A stretch of 64,000 nt of DNA, from the NCBI RefSeq assembly GCF_002953715.1, contig NZ_CP025012.1, forward strand, positions 2,542,001-2,606,000, given 5' to 3'. The notes under the pieces were generated by a model, which did no database searches, was not told the origin of the DNA, and saw only the letters and a list, made by a program, of their open reading frames with translations. Position numbers and translations under genes: made by a program. Positions 1 to 7,674 of this stretch are shown here, in pieces (the first letter of the stretch is position 1; the number at the start of each line of letters is the position of its first letter). The stretch comes from Rhizobium leguminosarum (GTDB taxonomy: Bacteria; Pseudomonadota; Alphaproteobacteria; Rhizobiales; Rhizobiaceae).

Positions 1-387
1 GTGCACCAGCTTTCGCTCTCGGAACAGAAGCACATGAGCGCCTTCGATCACGGCCGCGCCACAACATTTCGCCGCACAGAAGATTCGCGCATACAGCGAG
101 CCGTTGTTCTCATCGAGAGTCGGAAAGGCCGCGACGTCTCACCGGAACAGGTGGCCTCTCTGGTCGGCCTGTCACCACGCCAGTTCGCGCGTCTGTTCCA
201 GGACAATATCGGCATGACCCCGAAGCGTTTTATCGTCGAGACGAGATTGCGCTATGGCCGGTTTCTAGTCGAAAATAGCACACTGCCCATGACGGCGATC
301 GCCTTTGAAATCGGATTCTCCGACTCCGCCCATTTCGCGACCGCTTTTCGCAAGAAGTATGGGAAGCCTCCCAGGAGTTTCCGCTGA
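1..387 (+). CDS. AraC-family transcriptional regulator, C-terminal part
   Basis: The 128 visible residues hold a complete AraC-type DNA-binding domain: a first helix-turn-helix around VASLVGLSPRQFARLF and a second around IAFEIGFSDSAHFATAFRKK, followed at once by the stop. The reading frame is open from base 1, so the sensing domain very probably lies before the window. The arrangement resembles regulators with an N-terminal DJ-1/PfpI domain and a C-terminal AraC domain (GlxA type), but this cannot be tested here. It ends 34 bases before the ohrR upstream repeat. The ligand and targets are unknown. Confidence 0.85.
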   Translation: MHQLSLSEQKHMSAFDHGRATTFRRTEDSRIQRAVVLIESRKGRDVSPEQVASLVGLSPRQFARLFQDNIGMTPKRFIVETRLRYGRFLVENSTLPMTAIAFEIGFSDSAHFATAFRKKYGKPPRSFR

Positions 388-420
388 TCTTTGTCGAGTC
401 ACCACAAACGGCAGGATCGA

Positions 421-463
421 AAACCGACTTCGACACTATTGCGATTTAATCGGATGCGATTTA
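421..463 (+). promoter_or_regulatory. Probable OhrR operator/promoter region, left copy of a 43-bp direct repeat
   Basis: These 43 bases recur at 4661..4703 with 5 mismatches; 22 bases (442..463) are identical. The shared core contains AATCGGATGCG, which is also the half-site of the perfect palindrome in front of ohr. This copy ends 40 bases upstream of ohrR. OhrR proteins commonly repress their own gene and ohr, so this is inferred to be the autoregulatory operator. Confidence 0.6.
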
Positions 464-503
464 TATAGATCTCATCGTCAGAAAGCTTGGACAGGATGGA
501 CCG

Positions 504-1010
504 ATGCCGACATCTAAAGCAGCTAAGGGGCCGGATATGCCCGCGCCCGCCTCCCCGCCAGCGGGCAAGGACGGTAGGAAACTTTCCAATTTCCTGTGCT
601 TCGCGGTCTATTCGGCAAATCTCGCCTTCGGCCGCGCCTATAAGCCGATCCTGGACGAGCTTGGCCTGACCTATACCCAATATATCGCCATGGTGGCCCT
701 CTCCGAAGAGGACGACCAGACCGTCGGCGTGTTGGGGGAAAAGATGTTCCTCGAATCCAACACGCTGACGCCCATCCTCAAGAAGCTGGAGTCGAATGGT
801 TTTATCACCCGTCACCGCGATCCCGCCGACGAGCGGCAGGTGCGGGTCAGCCTGACGCCGGCAGGACGCCAACTGGTTGAAACCGATCCCGGCAACGCGC
901 TGCTTGGCGCCATCGGCCTCGGCGACGACTTTCCCGTCGTGCAGAAATCGGTGACGACGCTGCGCGACAACCTGCTGCGGTCAACCCAGGGCGAACCGGA
1001 GAAATCGTGA
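504..1010 (+). CDS. ohrR: OhrR, MarR-family organic-peroxide sensor/repressor
   Basis: A 168-residue MarR-fold repressor. The motif FLCFAVYSANLAF carries the family's peroxide-reactive cysteine (Cys32), followed by RAYKPILDELGLTYTQY and the winged helix with DPADERQVRVSLT. Oxidation of this cysteine is known to release OhrR from DNA. It is the only cysteine in the protein, which would make it a one-Cys type. The start has AGGA seven bases upstream. The N-terminus is about 20 residues longer than usual. Its expected target ohr lies 3.2 kb away instead of adjacent, with shared operator-like repeats at both places. Confidence 0.85.
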   Translation: MPTSKAAKGPDMPAPASPPAGKDGRKLSNFLCFAVYSANLAFGRAYKPILDELGLTYTQYIAMVALSEEDDQTVGVLGEKMFLESNTLTPILKKLESNGFITRHRDPADERQVRVSLTPAGRQLVETDPGNALLGAIGLGDDFPVVQKSVTTLRDNLLRSTQGEPEKS

Positions 1011-1042
1011 TCGCGGCATCAGTCGCCTGATCCGGGGCGGGT

Positions 1043-2344
1043 CTACTGCCGCAACGGCCGGAACGCCGTCCTGAGCTCGGCAGTGAAAGCCATCGGCTGT
1101 TCCCAGGCGGCGAAGTGACCGCCCTTCGGCAGCCTGGCGTAGTGGATGAGCTTCGGATAGGCCTTCTCAGCCCAGCTCTGCGGCGCCTGGTAGATCTCAT
1201 CGGGAAAAGCACTGACCGCCACCGGGATCTTGATGCCCCTGGGGTCGAAGAACCCGCCCGACGGATGGTGCGCGTTGTCCCAATAGAGGCGTGCCGAGGA
1301 GATTGCTGTGTTCGTCAGCCAGTAGAGCGTGACGTTGTCGAGAATATCGTCCTTCGTCAGCCCCTCGGGCTCTCCGTCGAAAACGCGGGCGATCATCCGG
1401 TAACTGCGGATGTCGTGATCGAGCATCCACGACGCAAGCCCGACCGGCGAGTCGACAATCCCGTAGAGCGTCTGCGGCCGGTTGTTCATCTCGATCGCAT
1501 AGCCCAGTCCATTCTTGTAGAAATCGTCGAGCTGATCGAAGGCGCGCCTTTCGTCCGGCGACAGGTCGGCTGGCGGCATGCCGCCGGCGGCAAGAGCCTT
1601 GGCGATGTCAGCAGGAACCGTGGCCGCCATGTTCGTGTGGATGCCGAGCAATCCCGGCGGCTCCTGCACCGCCATCAATTCGGTCACCGCGTTGCCCCAG
1701 TCGCCACCCTGCGCCACGAACTTCGTGTAGCCGAGACGTTGCATCAGCGTCACCCAGGCGTGCGCGATGCGCGGCGGGTTCCAGTTCCCCGACCCCGTCG
1801 GTTTCCCGGAAAAGCCGTAGCCTGGCAAAGACGGGATCACCACGTCAAATGCGTCCGCTTCACTCCCGCCATGCGCCGTGGGATCGGTGAGCGGTTCGAT
1901 GATCTTCAACTGCTCGATGATCGAGCCGGGCCATCCATGTGTGACGATCAACGGCAGCGCATTTTTATGCTGGGAGCGGACGTGAATGAAGTGGATATCC
2001 AGCCCGTCGATCTCGGTGATGAACTGCGGCAGCGCATTGAGCCGCGCCTCCATCTTGCGCCAGTCGTAATCCGTCGCCCAATGCTTCGCGAGTTTCTGGA
2101 TCGTTGCGAGCTGCACGCCCTGGGTATCGTCCGCGACGGTCTCCTTGTCAGGCCAACGGGTGGCCGCGACGCGCCGGCGCAAATCGTCAAGCTGATGCTC
2201 GGGGAAATTGACGCTGAACGGGATAAGCCCGTCGCCGTTTGCCTCAGCGCTGCGCGTCCCGCCAAGCATGCCGATGGCCCCGGCTGCGGCTGTGGCCGCA
2301 AGCAGCTCGCGCCGCGTGGGCATTGATAGGGATGTGGGTGGCAT
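1043..2344 (-). CDS. Epoxide hydrolase, Tat-exported
   Basis: A 433-residue alpha/beta hydrolase that should open epoxides to diols. After the leader comes an N-terminal epoxide hydrolase domain (FSVNFPEHQLDDLRRR, about residue 43), then the oxyanion motif HGWPG (136-140), the nucleophile in GGDWGN (Asp215) and a C-terminal catalytic His in KGGHFAAWEQP (about 410). The N-terminus has twin arginines (PTRRELL), a hydrophobic stretch and an AEA cleavage site, indicating Tat export. The start at 2344 is chosen because GGAGAGGAG precedes it; the frame is open 41 codons further upstream without support. Substrate unknown. Confidence 0.88.
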   Translation of the reverse strand: MPPTSLSMPTRRELLAATAAAGAIGMLGGTRSAEANGDGLIPFSVNFPEHQLDDLRRRVAATRWPDKETVADDTQGVQLATIQKLAKHWATDYDWRKMEARLNALPQFITEIDGLDIHFIHVRSQHKNALPLIVTHGWPGSIIEQLKIIEPLTDPTAHGGSEADAFDVVIPSLPGYGFSGKPTGSGNWNPPRIAHAWVTLMQRLGYTKFVAQGGDWGNAVTELMAVQEPPGLLGIHTNMAATVPADIAKALAAGGMPPADLSPDERRAFDQLDDFYKNGLGYAIEMNNRPQTLYGIVDSPVGLASWMLDHDIRSYRMIARVFDGEPEGLTKDDILDNVTLYWLTNTAISSARLYWDNAHHPSGGFFDPRGIKIPVAVSAFPDEIYQAPQSWAEKAYPKLIHYARLPKGGHFAAWEQPMAFTAELRTAFRPLRQ

Positions 2345-2575
2345 GACGCTCTCCTCTCCGTTTGATCTGTTCGGAAACGGACGAAGATCGACTGACCGAC
2401 CTCGTTCGCAGCAGCAGGTCATTCGCGTCTGTCCGGGGACTATGCGCCCGGGCAATGAGGGGGTCAACTTACCCTGTCAGGCTATACCTCGACTGTCTCA
2501 ATGGACGACTGGTCATTGCAAAGAGCCGTGGCTGCGGGCAGCATCGGCGCGAGATCGATGAGGAGAGGAGAATGC

Positions 2576-2992
2576 ATGCCTGACATCGCGATGGGCGTCT
2601 TGAGCCGGAACGGAACCGTTCTTCTCGCCAGGCGCAGTTCCGAGCGCAAGGTGCACCCGGATCGCTGGAGCCTCCCGGGCGGCCATATCGAAGAGGGCGA
2701 AGACGCCGAGACGGCAATGTGCCGGGAATTGATGGAAGAAATAGGCGTCACGCCGGAGCTCTGGCAGTTTGCAGGACGGTTCGGATCGGAAGGCCCGCCC
2801 GAAGCATCCGTCACCTTCCATGTTTATCACGTCGACAAATGGCACGGCCGGCCGCGACTTATCGGTGATGAACACACCGAGCTCAGATGGTTCACCGCCG
2901 CCGCGATAGAAAAGGAAGCCGAATTGGCGTTGCCTCAGCTCACTGAGATGCTGGCAAACCTGGCCATGCGGGAAACAGGCACGCCCGCTTAG
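2576..2992 (+). CDS. NUDIX hydrolase
   Basis: A 138-residue protein with a complete Nudix box at residues 36-58 (GHIEEGE, then REL, EE and GV in the right places), which binds the metal and hydrolyses nucleoside-diphosphate-linked substrates. Arg20 and LPGG before the box resemble the MutT/NUDT subgroup. The start at 2576 sits five bases after AGGAGAGGAG; an out-of-frame ATG four bases earlier is discounted. The gene is convergent with the DUF3095 gene, 41 bases away. The actual substrate cannot be told from sequence; nucleotide-pool cleaning would fit the stress genes around it but is inference. Confidence 0.88.
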   Translation: MPDIAMGVLSRNGTVLLARRSSERKVHPDRWSLPGGHIEEGEDAETAMCRELMEEIGVTPELWQFAGRFGSEGPPEASVTFHVYHVDKWHGRPRLIGDEHTELRWFTAAAIEKEAELALPQLTEMLANLAMRETGTPA

Positions 2993-3033
2993 GTCTCTTG
3001 GCGGTCACGACATCTCGCCGGCTGAACGGGTCT

Positions 3034-4076
3034 TCAGCGAGCATGATGCTGGACGTCGCCATGCGCACCGGCCTCCATCATCTCGGCCGCACTGGCATAA
3101 CCGCCGCCCATTCCGTCAAGGAAATGCAGGTGCGAATCCGGCCTGTCCGATGGTACGAGACAAGTCATCAGCGCATGCGACTGGCGGTGCAGTCCGAAGT
3201 TGATCTCGCCGCGCGCCCTTGCCGAAACGAGGATCGCTTCGACCTTGTCGATCTGTTCCGGCGTGCAGTCCAGCGTCAGGCGCAAACCGTCGTCGAACTT
3301 GCGGAAATCCGAGCTGGCGGCGACCTCCGACCAGCCTTTCGCATCGACCTGCTTGCCGCTGTCTCCTGACAAGGGAACACCGGCGGGAAGCGGATGAGAT
3401 TGGCGCGGCGCGGCATCGAAAACCGCAAGCACGCGTTTCGCCAGCGCCGCAAAGAGCTCGGGACTGATATGGTCACTTGGCTCGACCAGCAGCGACAGGA
3501 TCTCGCCTCGCTGGCTTGGGAACGGGGTCCAGTCACAGCTCAGTCCAGTCAGATCAGGCTTCGTCGCGTAGCGGCCCGGCTGACCAGATACCGGCCGCTC
3601 TTGATCTGCTGCTCCGCCCATTTGAGCCCGCCCCCTGTAAACATCGCATAGGTCGCGTTCTCGGAGGCGGCATAGCGGGCAATTCTGACGTCGCGCCCAT
3701 TGGTGCGAATTTCGCGTACGGTGAGCAGCCCGATACGAAGGGTAAGATCGAGATCGGCTCTTGCAAAGCTCGCCACCTGCCGCAATGCCGATGTCGCCGC
3801 CATGATGCCCTGTGGCGGCAAGGCGAATGCTGCCCCGTCTCCGCGAAACACGAAGGGGAAATCGAACGATCCCCAGGCATTGCCGAGGGCGGCGATAACA
3901 GATGCGCCCGCATAGTTGACGTCTTCATAGCGCCCGGACCGGATCGCCGTGGTCGAGTTGACGACGTCGGTGATGCCGACCAGCCAATCATCGGGCAATG
4001 GCTGATAGACATCAGGGTCAAGCACAAGTGAAAATTCGTCATAGGCCTGGTGCGACTGGACGTGGCTATTGATCAT
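3034..4076 (-). pseudogene. DUF3095-family gene, frameshifted
   Basis: Two overlapping reading frames together give one DUF3095 protein of about 345 residues. The first (4076 to 3549) starts MINSHVQS after a good GGAG and holds LPDDWLVGITDVVNST and FVFRGDGAAFALPP; it runs out at SRAATRRSLI. The family's next conserved piece, KPDLTGLSCDWTPFPSQRG, is in the neighbouring frame and continues to 3034 with the normal C-terminus. The switch must lie near 3560-3590 and needs a one-base loss (or two-base gain). No slippery heptamer is visible, so a mutation or sequencing error is likelier than programmed shifting. The fold resembles nucleotide cyclases; the role is unknown. Confidence 0.75.
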
Positions 4077-4194
4077 GGCATGTTCTCCAGATCGGCAAGG
4101 TTTTCGGTGCCTGCTACCTCAGGAAGGGGTCTGCCAGCCGATCGGCAGGCCCTCCGCATCAAATCCTCTGACGGTGTGGTCTAACCTTCCCCGC

Positions 4195-4590
4195 TCAGAC
4201 AAGCTTGGTCTCGACGTCGATATTGCCGTGTGTCGCCTTGGAATAAGGGCAGATGCCATGGGCTGCCTCGATCAGCTCCTGCGCGACGTCGCGATCGATG
4301 CCGGCCAGGCTGACATTGAGGCGCGCCCTCAGGAAGAAGGAGCCCTTGTCGGCGTTGAGAGTAATCTCCGCGTCGACCTCGGGACCGGCCGGCAGCGTGA
4401 TCTTTCTCTGGGCAGCGGCAAGCTCGATGGCGCCGATGTAGCAGGCCGACCAGGCGATGCCAAACAGGTTTTCGGCGGCCGGATGCGGTTGCGGCAGCTT
4501 GATGTCGATCGTGCCGTCGCTGCTGCGTGCGGAGCCGTCGCGGCCGCCGGAGATGTGGGTTTTGCCGGTAAAGATAAGCTTCTCGGTCAT
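4195..4590 (-). CDS. ohr: Ohr, organic hydroperoxide resistance protein
   Basis: A 131-residue OsmC/Ohr-family thiol peroxidase that reduces organic hydroperoxides, usually with lipoylated partners. Both catalytic cysteines are present: Cys50 in LFGIAWSACY and Cys114 in HGICPYSKATHGN; the family arginine is in the N-terminal GGRDGSARS region. AGGA precedes the start. A perfect 23-bp palindrome lies 30-52 bases upstream, matching the element ahead of ohrR, so repression by OhrR and induction by organic peroxides is the likely control. Confidence 0.93.
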   Translation of the reverse strand: MTEKLIFTGKTHISGGRDGSARSSDGTIDIKLPQPHPAAENLFGIAWSACYIGAIELAAAQRKITLPAGPEVDAEITLNADKGSFFLRARLNVSLAGIDRDVAQELIEAAHGICPYSKATHGNIDVETKLV

Positions 4591-4619
4591 GGTGATATCC
4601 TTTCGGTTTAAGTTTTATT

Positions 4620-4642
4620 CGCATCCGATTAAATCGGATGCG
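4620..4642. promoter_or_regulatory. Perfect 23-bp palindrome, probable OhrR operator of ohr
   Basis: Eleven-base arms (CGCATCCGATT / AATCGGATGCG) flank one central base without a mismatch. It lies in the ohr upstream region, and one arm recurs in both copies of the 43-bp repeat (421..463 and 4661..4703). A symmetrical site suits a dimeric MarR-family repressor. The protein-site assignment is inference. Confidence 0.65.
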
Positions 4643-4660
4643 CTCTAATACGCTCCGCCA

Positions 4661-4703
4661 AAACCGATGTCAACACCATTCCGATTTAATCGGATGCGAT
4701 TTA
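4661..4703 (+). repeat. Right copy of the 43-bp direct repeat
   Basis: It matches 421..463 in 38 of 43 positions and in the same orientation. It lies 18 bases beyond the ohr palindrome and about 170 bases before the damaged methyltransferase gene. In related organisms ohr and ohrR are usually neighbours, so this copy may mark where ohrR once stood or where a segment was duplicated. Confidence 0.7.
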
Positions 4704-4873
4704 GCTCTATAGGCGGAAACGCGCCATATCCGGGCAACCCTCAGCGGCAGCTATGCGAGCAAGCTGGCCCGCTGCGCAAGGTCACGTCTTGTCCGGGAAT
4801 GGGGCCATCTATAGGCTCTGCCGGCGAACTAGAGGCAGGGCGCGCATCCTGTGAAGAAACCCAGAGAGATGAC

Positions 4874-5669
4874 ATGTCCTCCATAACAGCAGACAATGCG
4901 GGGCAGTATGGCGACAGCCGGAAGCTCGCTGCGCGGGCTCGACTGCATAGCCAATACACCATCGCCGAGACAGCCTGGTTTCCATGGGTTGCCACGCAAT
5001 TGTCCCTGAATCCGGGCGATCGTGTCCTCGATGTCGGCTGCGGGCCGGCCTGGTTCTGGGCGGCAACGGCAGGTCTGCTGCCGGCGGATATTGACCTGAC
5101 GCTCGCCGACCTTTCGCAAGGCATGGTCGAAGAGGCTGTGGCGCGTTGCAGCACACTACCGTTCGGCTCCGTCCGGGGCTGCCAGGCCGACGCCGCCGCG
5201 CTCCCCTTCGAAGATGGCGCCTTCGATGCGGTGGTCGCGATGCATATGCTCTATCACCTGCCCGACCCGGCTGCCGGCATCGCGGACATGTCGAGAGTGC
5301 TGAGGCCGGGCGGCTTACTCGCGGTCACAACCAACGGTGCCGGCAATGCGCGAGATCTATGCGCTGACGACCGTATTCGGCAGTGCCCCTTCCGATCCCG
5401 CTGCCGAAGCCTTCGGATATGACGCTGCCGAGCGATCGATGCGGTCGCAGTTTGGAAACGTGACCATGTCGCAGCATCCGGCAAGCCTGCGGATCACCGA
5501 GCCCGAGGATGTATTCCTGGCGCTCACCTCCTATCCGCCCGGCGATGGCGCCGGCGAACCTCAACTCGTCAGGTTCCGTCAAGCCATTGCCGATGCGTTC
5601 AGCCAACGCAGCGGCGTGCTTGAGGTCCGCAGAGAGACTGCGCTGTTCCTCAGCAGAAAGACGATCTGA
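4874..5669 (+). pseudogene. SAM-dependent methyltransferase, frameshifted
   Basis: The first frame, from MSSITADNAG at 4874, has the class I methyltransferase motif I (VLDVGCGPAW), the motif around ADLSQGM, and VVAMHMLYHLPDPA followed by VLRPGG. It then loses sense at about 5340 and stops at 5422. The continuation MREIYALTTVFGSAPSD is in the next frame and runs to 5669. Joining the two near AAT/ATG at 5336-5346 restores a protein of about 265 residues. The earlier open stretch from 4667 overlaps the repeat and is probably not translated. The acceptor substrate is unknown. It may be a true pseudogene or an error. Confidence 0.72.
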
Positions 5670-5686
5670 TCGGTGTCGTGGGGCGT

Positions 5687-6034
5687 TCAGACCTTCTCTT
5701 TCTTCCTGATTTTTTCCTTCGGTTCCACCGGCGCATCGGGCGTCGGCGCCAGAAGCTTGCGCAGCGACGAGATCTTGTCCTTCACCAGCGGCCGGAAGCG
5801 CGTCGCGCGATAAGGCATGTCGGCAGCACCATAACCTTCCGGCCCGTCGTCATTGCCGCGATTGATTTCCGCGAGCTTCACCCCGATGAAGGTGCCGTCG
5901 ATATAATGGGTATATTCGCCCACCCAGCGGATTGTATAGATCTCGCCTTTGCGGATGAGCTGGTCGATGCTGACATGCTTGAAGGTATCGTTGATGCAGA
6001 CGACCTTCTGGCCGACGTGGAAATCATAGCTCAT
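5687..6034 (-). CDS. Conserved hypothetical protein
   Basis: A 115-residue soluble protein with no signal peptide or membrane segment. The first 55 residues (MSYDFHVGQKVVCINDTF, then GEIYTIRWVGEY) look like a small beta-barrel; the tail is rich in Lys and Glu (EPKEKIRKKEKV) and probably disordered. The KVVCI start and the spacing of aromatics are the kind seen in rhizobial and phage small proteins, but I do not recognise a family. It is convergent with the damaged methyltransferase gene, 17 bases away. Confidence 0.6.
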   Translation of the reverse strand: MSYDFHVGQKVVCINDTFKHVSIDQLIRKGEIYTIRWVGEYTHYIDGTFIGVKLAEINRGNDDGPEGYGAADMPYRATRFRPLVKDKISSLRKLLAPTPDAPVEPKEKIRKKEKV

Positions 6035-6171
6035 GGATCAAACTCTCGAAACGGCAATCCGCCTGGCCGATCTATAGCGCGCCCTGCGGCGGGGATGAAC
6101 CGTTTTCTGCCAGCCCGGCCCAATTGCGGCCGCAACATCAGCATCCGCCGCATGGTTTAGGAGGACATGCA

Positions 6172-7488
6172 TCAGTCGCAATAGGCCTTGCCGCTTTTGC
6201 GGGAGCGAAGATCGAAGTGGAAGTGGTTCCAATGCTCCGGGTTGCTGCCCGGCCCGAGTACGGTGTTGAAATAGCGGCAGCTGTCGCTGCGCACCGCCTT
6301 CAGCAGCCGCCCCTCGCGCAGCGAGAACAGACCCTTCTTGCGCACGTCGATCTCGTGGCCGTTCTTCAGCACGAACTTGCCGACGTCGATGGCGTTGCCG
6401 CGGGCGTGTTCCGACATCGGATTGTATTTCTGTCGGCTGTTGTTCATGCGCCGGCAGGAATAGCCGCCAAGCGGCTGGATCGTCTTGATCCCGGACCAGT
6501 AGCGGTAGCGGGCGGACGGTGCCAGTTCGTTCTTCACCCATTTGGCGAAGGCGAGCGTCACCTGGCAGTTCAGCGTTACGGCCGGGCGGACGCCGATATT
6601 GCCGGAAAGCCCCTTCAGCGACACCGGATAAGGCACCTGGCAGGCCGGGCCGTTCGAAATCGGCGGCTTGTCGTCGAAGAGCACGCCCATGCGCTTCAGC
6701 TCGCGCCGGCAGGCAAGCTCGGAGGATGGCATGACGCTGGGATCGACGGGTGCCGCCGGCTCGCTCATCATCGGATTGTTCGGCCGCAGCATCGCGACCT
6801 CTTCGCTCTCGTCCTCTTCGGGAACACGGGTCGGCGCCACCACCGGGCTGCCGTCGTTCCAGGCGGGCGCCCGGCTCATCTGCGTCTGCGCAGCCGGTTG
6901 CGGCATTGGTTGCTGCGCGGGCTGCCGCATGGGCTGGTTGAGCTGCGTCGGATTGTCGGTGCCGATGCCGTCGACAACCGGTTCGGTGGCATTACCCTCG
7001 GCGATCTGTTGCTGTTGTTCCTGCGCCAGCCCGACGACCGGCTCGGCCCCCAGCTCATCATCCATGTTGACGCCGCCGGATGGGATCGCAAGATCCTGCG
7101 TGCCGCCCCAGTTCTGGTTCTGCTGCGCCAGCGCCTCGTCGCTGTCGATCATCGGCAGCTTGCGCCCCTGTGCGGTTTGCGGCGGAGCGGCTCGTGCAGC
7201 GTGGCCAGTACCGGCAAGGTTCGGCGTATCGAGGTAATCGACGGAGCCCTGGCTATTGCCGACGGGCGCACTGGAAACCGGATAGGAGGCCTGACTTTCC
7301 ACAGGTGCCATTCGGACCGAGGGCGCCATGCGCGCCGCTGGCGCCCGCGCGGGCGAGATCGAGCTAACCCTGGTGCCGTTGTCGACATTGGCGGGCGGCA
7401 CCAGTCCGTCGCTGATCGAACAGGTCGTCAGCGCCGCCGAGAGGATAACGGGCAAAAGGGTTCGCCGAGGAAAGGAAACAAACGCCAT
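6172..7488 (-). CDS. Extensin-like C-terminal domain protein, exported
   Basis: A 438-residue protein. The N-terminus is a signal sequence (RRTLLPVILSAALTTCS), with Cys23 in a poor lipobox. A long Pro/Gln/Ala-rich linker (about 30-250) leads to an extensin-like domain (about 260-438) with four or more cysteines. Its HARGNAIDVGKF and HWNHFHFD motifs supply the H...D...HxH zinc site shared with D,D-peptidase-fold enzymes. A cell-wall peptidase or peptidoglycan-binding role in the periplasm is therefore likely, though activity is unproven for this family. It is transcribed alone. Confidence 0.8.
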   Translation of the reverse strand: MAFVSFPRRTLLPVILSAALTTCSISDGLVPPANVDNGTRVSSISPARAPAARMAPSVRMAPVESQASYPVSSAPVGNSQGSVDYLDTPNLAGTGHAARAAPPQTAQGRKLPMIDSDEALAQQNQNWGGTQDLAIPSGGVNMDDELGAEPVVGLAQEQQQQIAEGNATEPVVDGIGTDNPTQLNQPMRQPAQQPMPQPAAQTQMSRAPAWNDGSPVVAPTRVPEEDESEEVAMLRPNNPMMSEPAAPVDPSVMPSSELACRRELKRMGVLFDDKPPISNGPACQVPYPVSLKGLSGNIGVRPAVTLNCQVTLAFAKWVKNELAPSARYRYWSGIKTIQPLGGYSCRRMNNSRQKYNPMSEHARGNAIDVGKFVLKNGHEIDVRKKGLFSLREGRLLKAVRSDSCRYFNTVLGPGSNPEHWNHFHFDLRSRKSGKAYCD

Positions 7489-7601
7489 ACTCTTATCGCT
7501 TCCGCAGGCTGGCTGGGCAGTGACCGAAAAAACTCACTTCAAATTTAATAAAAAACGGTGAACGAAAGCTTACCCGCGCAATCTGAAGGCGATGAACGCG
7601 A

Positions 7602-7625
7602 AAAAGGCCGCTCTCGCGGCCTTTT
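7602..7625 (-). terminator. Intrinsic terminator after the haem peroxidase gene
   Basis: A perfect stem of ten pairs (AAAAGGCCGC / GCGGCCTTTT) with a four-base loop lies 50 bases past the peroxidase stop. Read on the minus strand it ends in a run of T. Confidence 0.75.
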
Positions 7626-7674
7626 CCAGGTTGAGTCACCGGGCCCAGCGCAGTTTCGCGCCGCGCGAGATCGG

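Noticed and set aside
3549..3621. Programmed frameshifting in the DUF3095 gene.
   Set aside because: No slippery heptamer or downstream structure is apparent, and the family is normally encoded in one frame.
6124..7548. A 474-codon frame antisense to the extensin-like gene.
   Set aside because: The extensin domain on the minus strand is unmistakable; the plus frame shows no motif.
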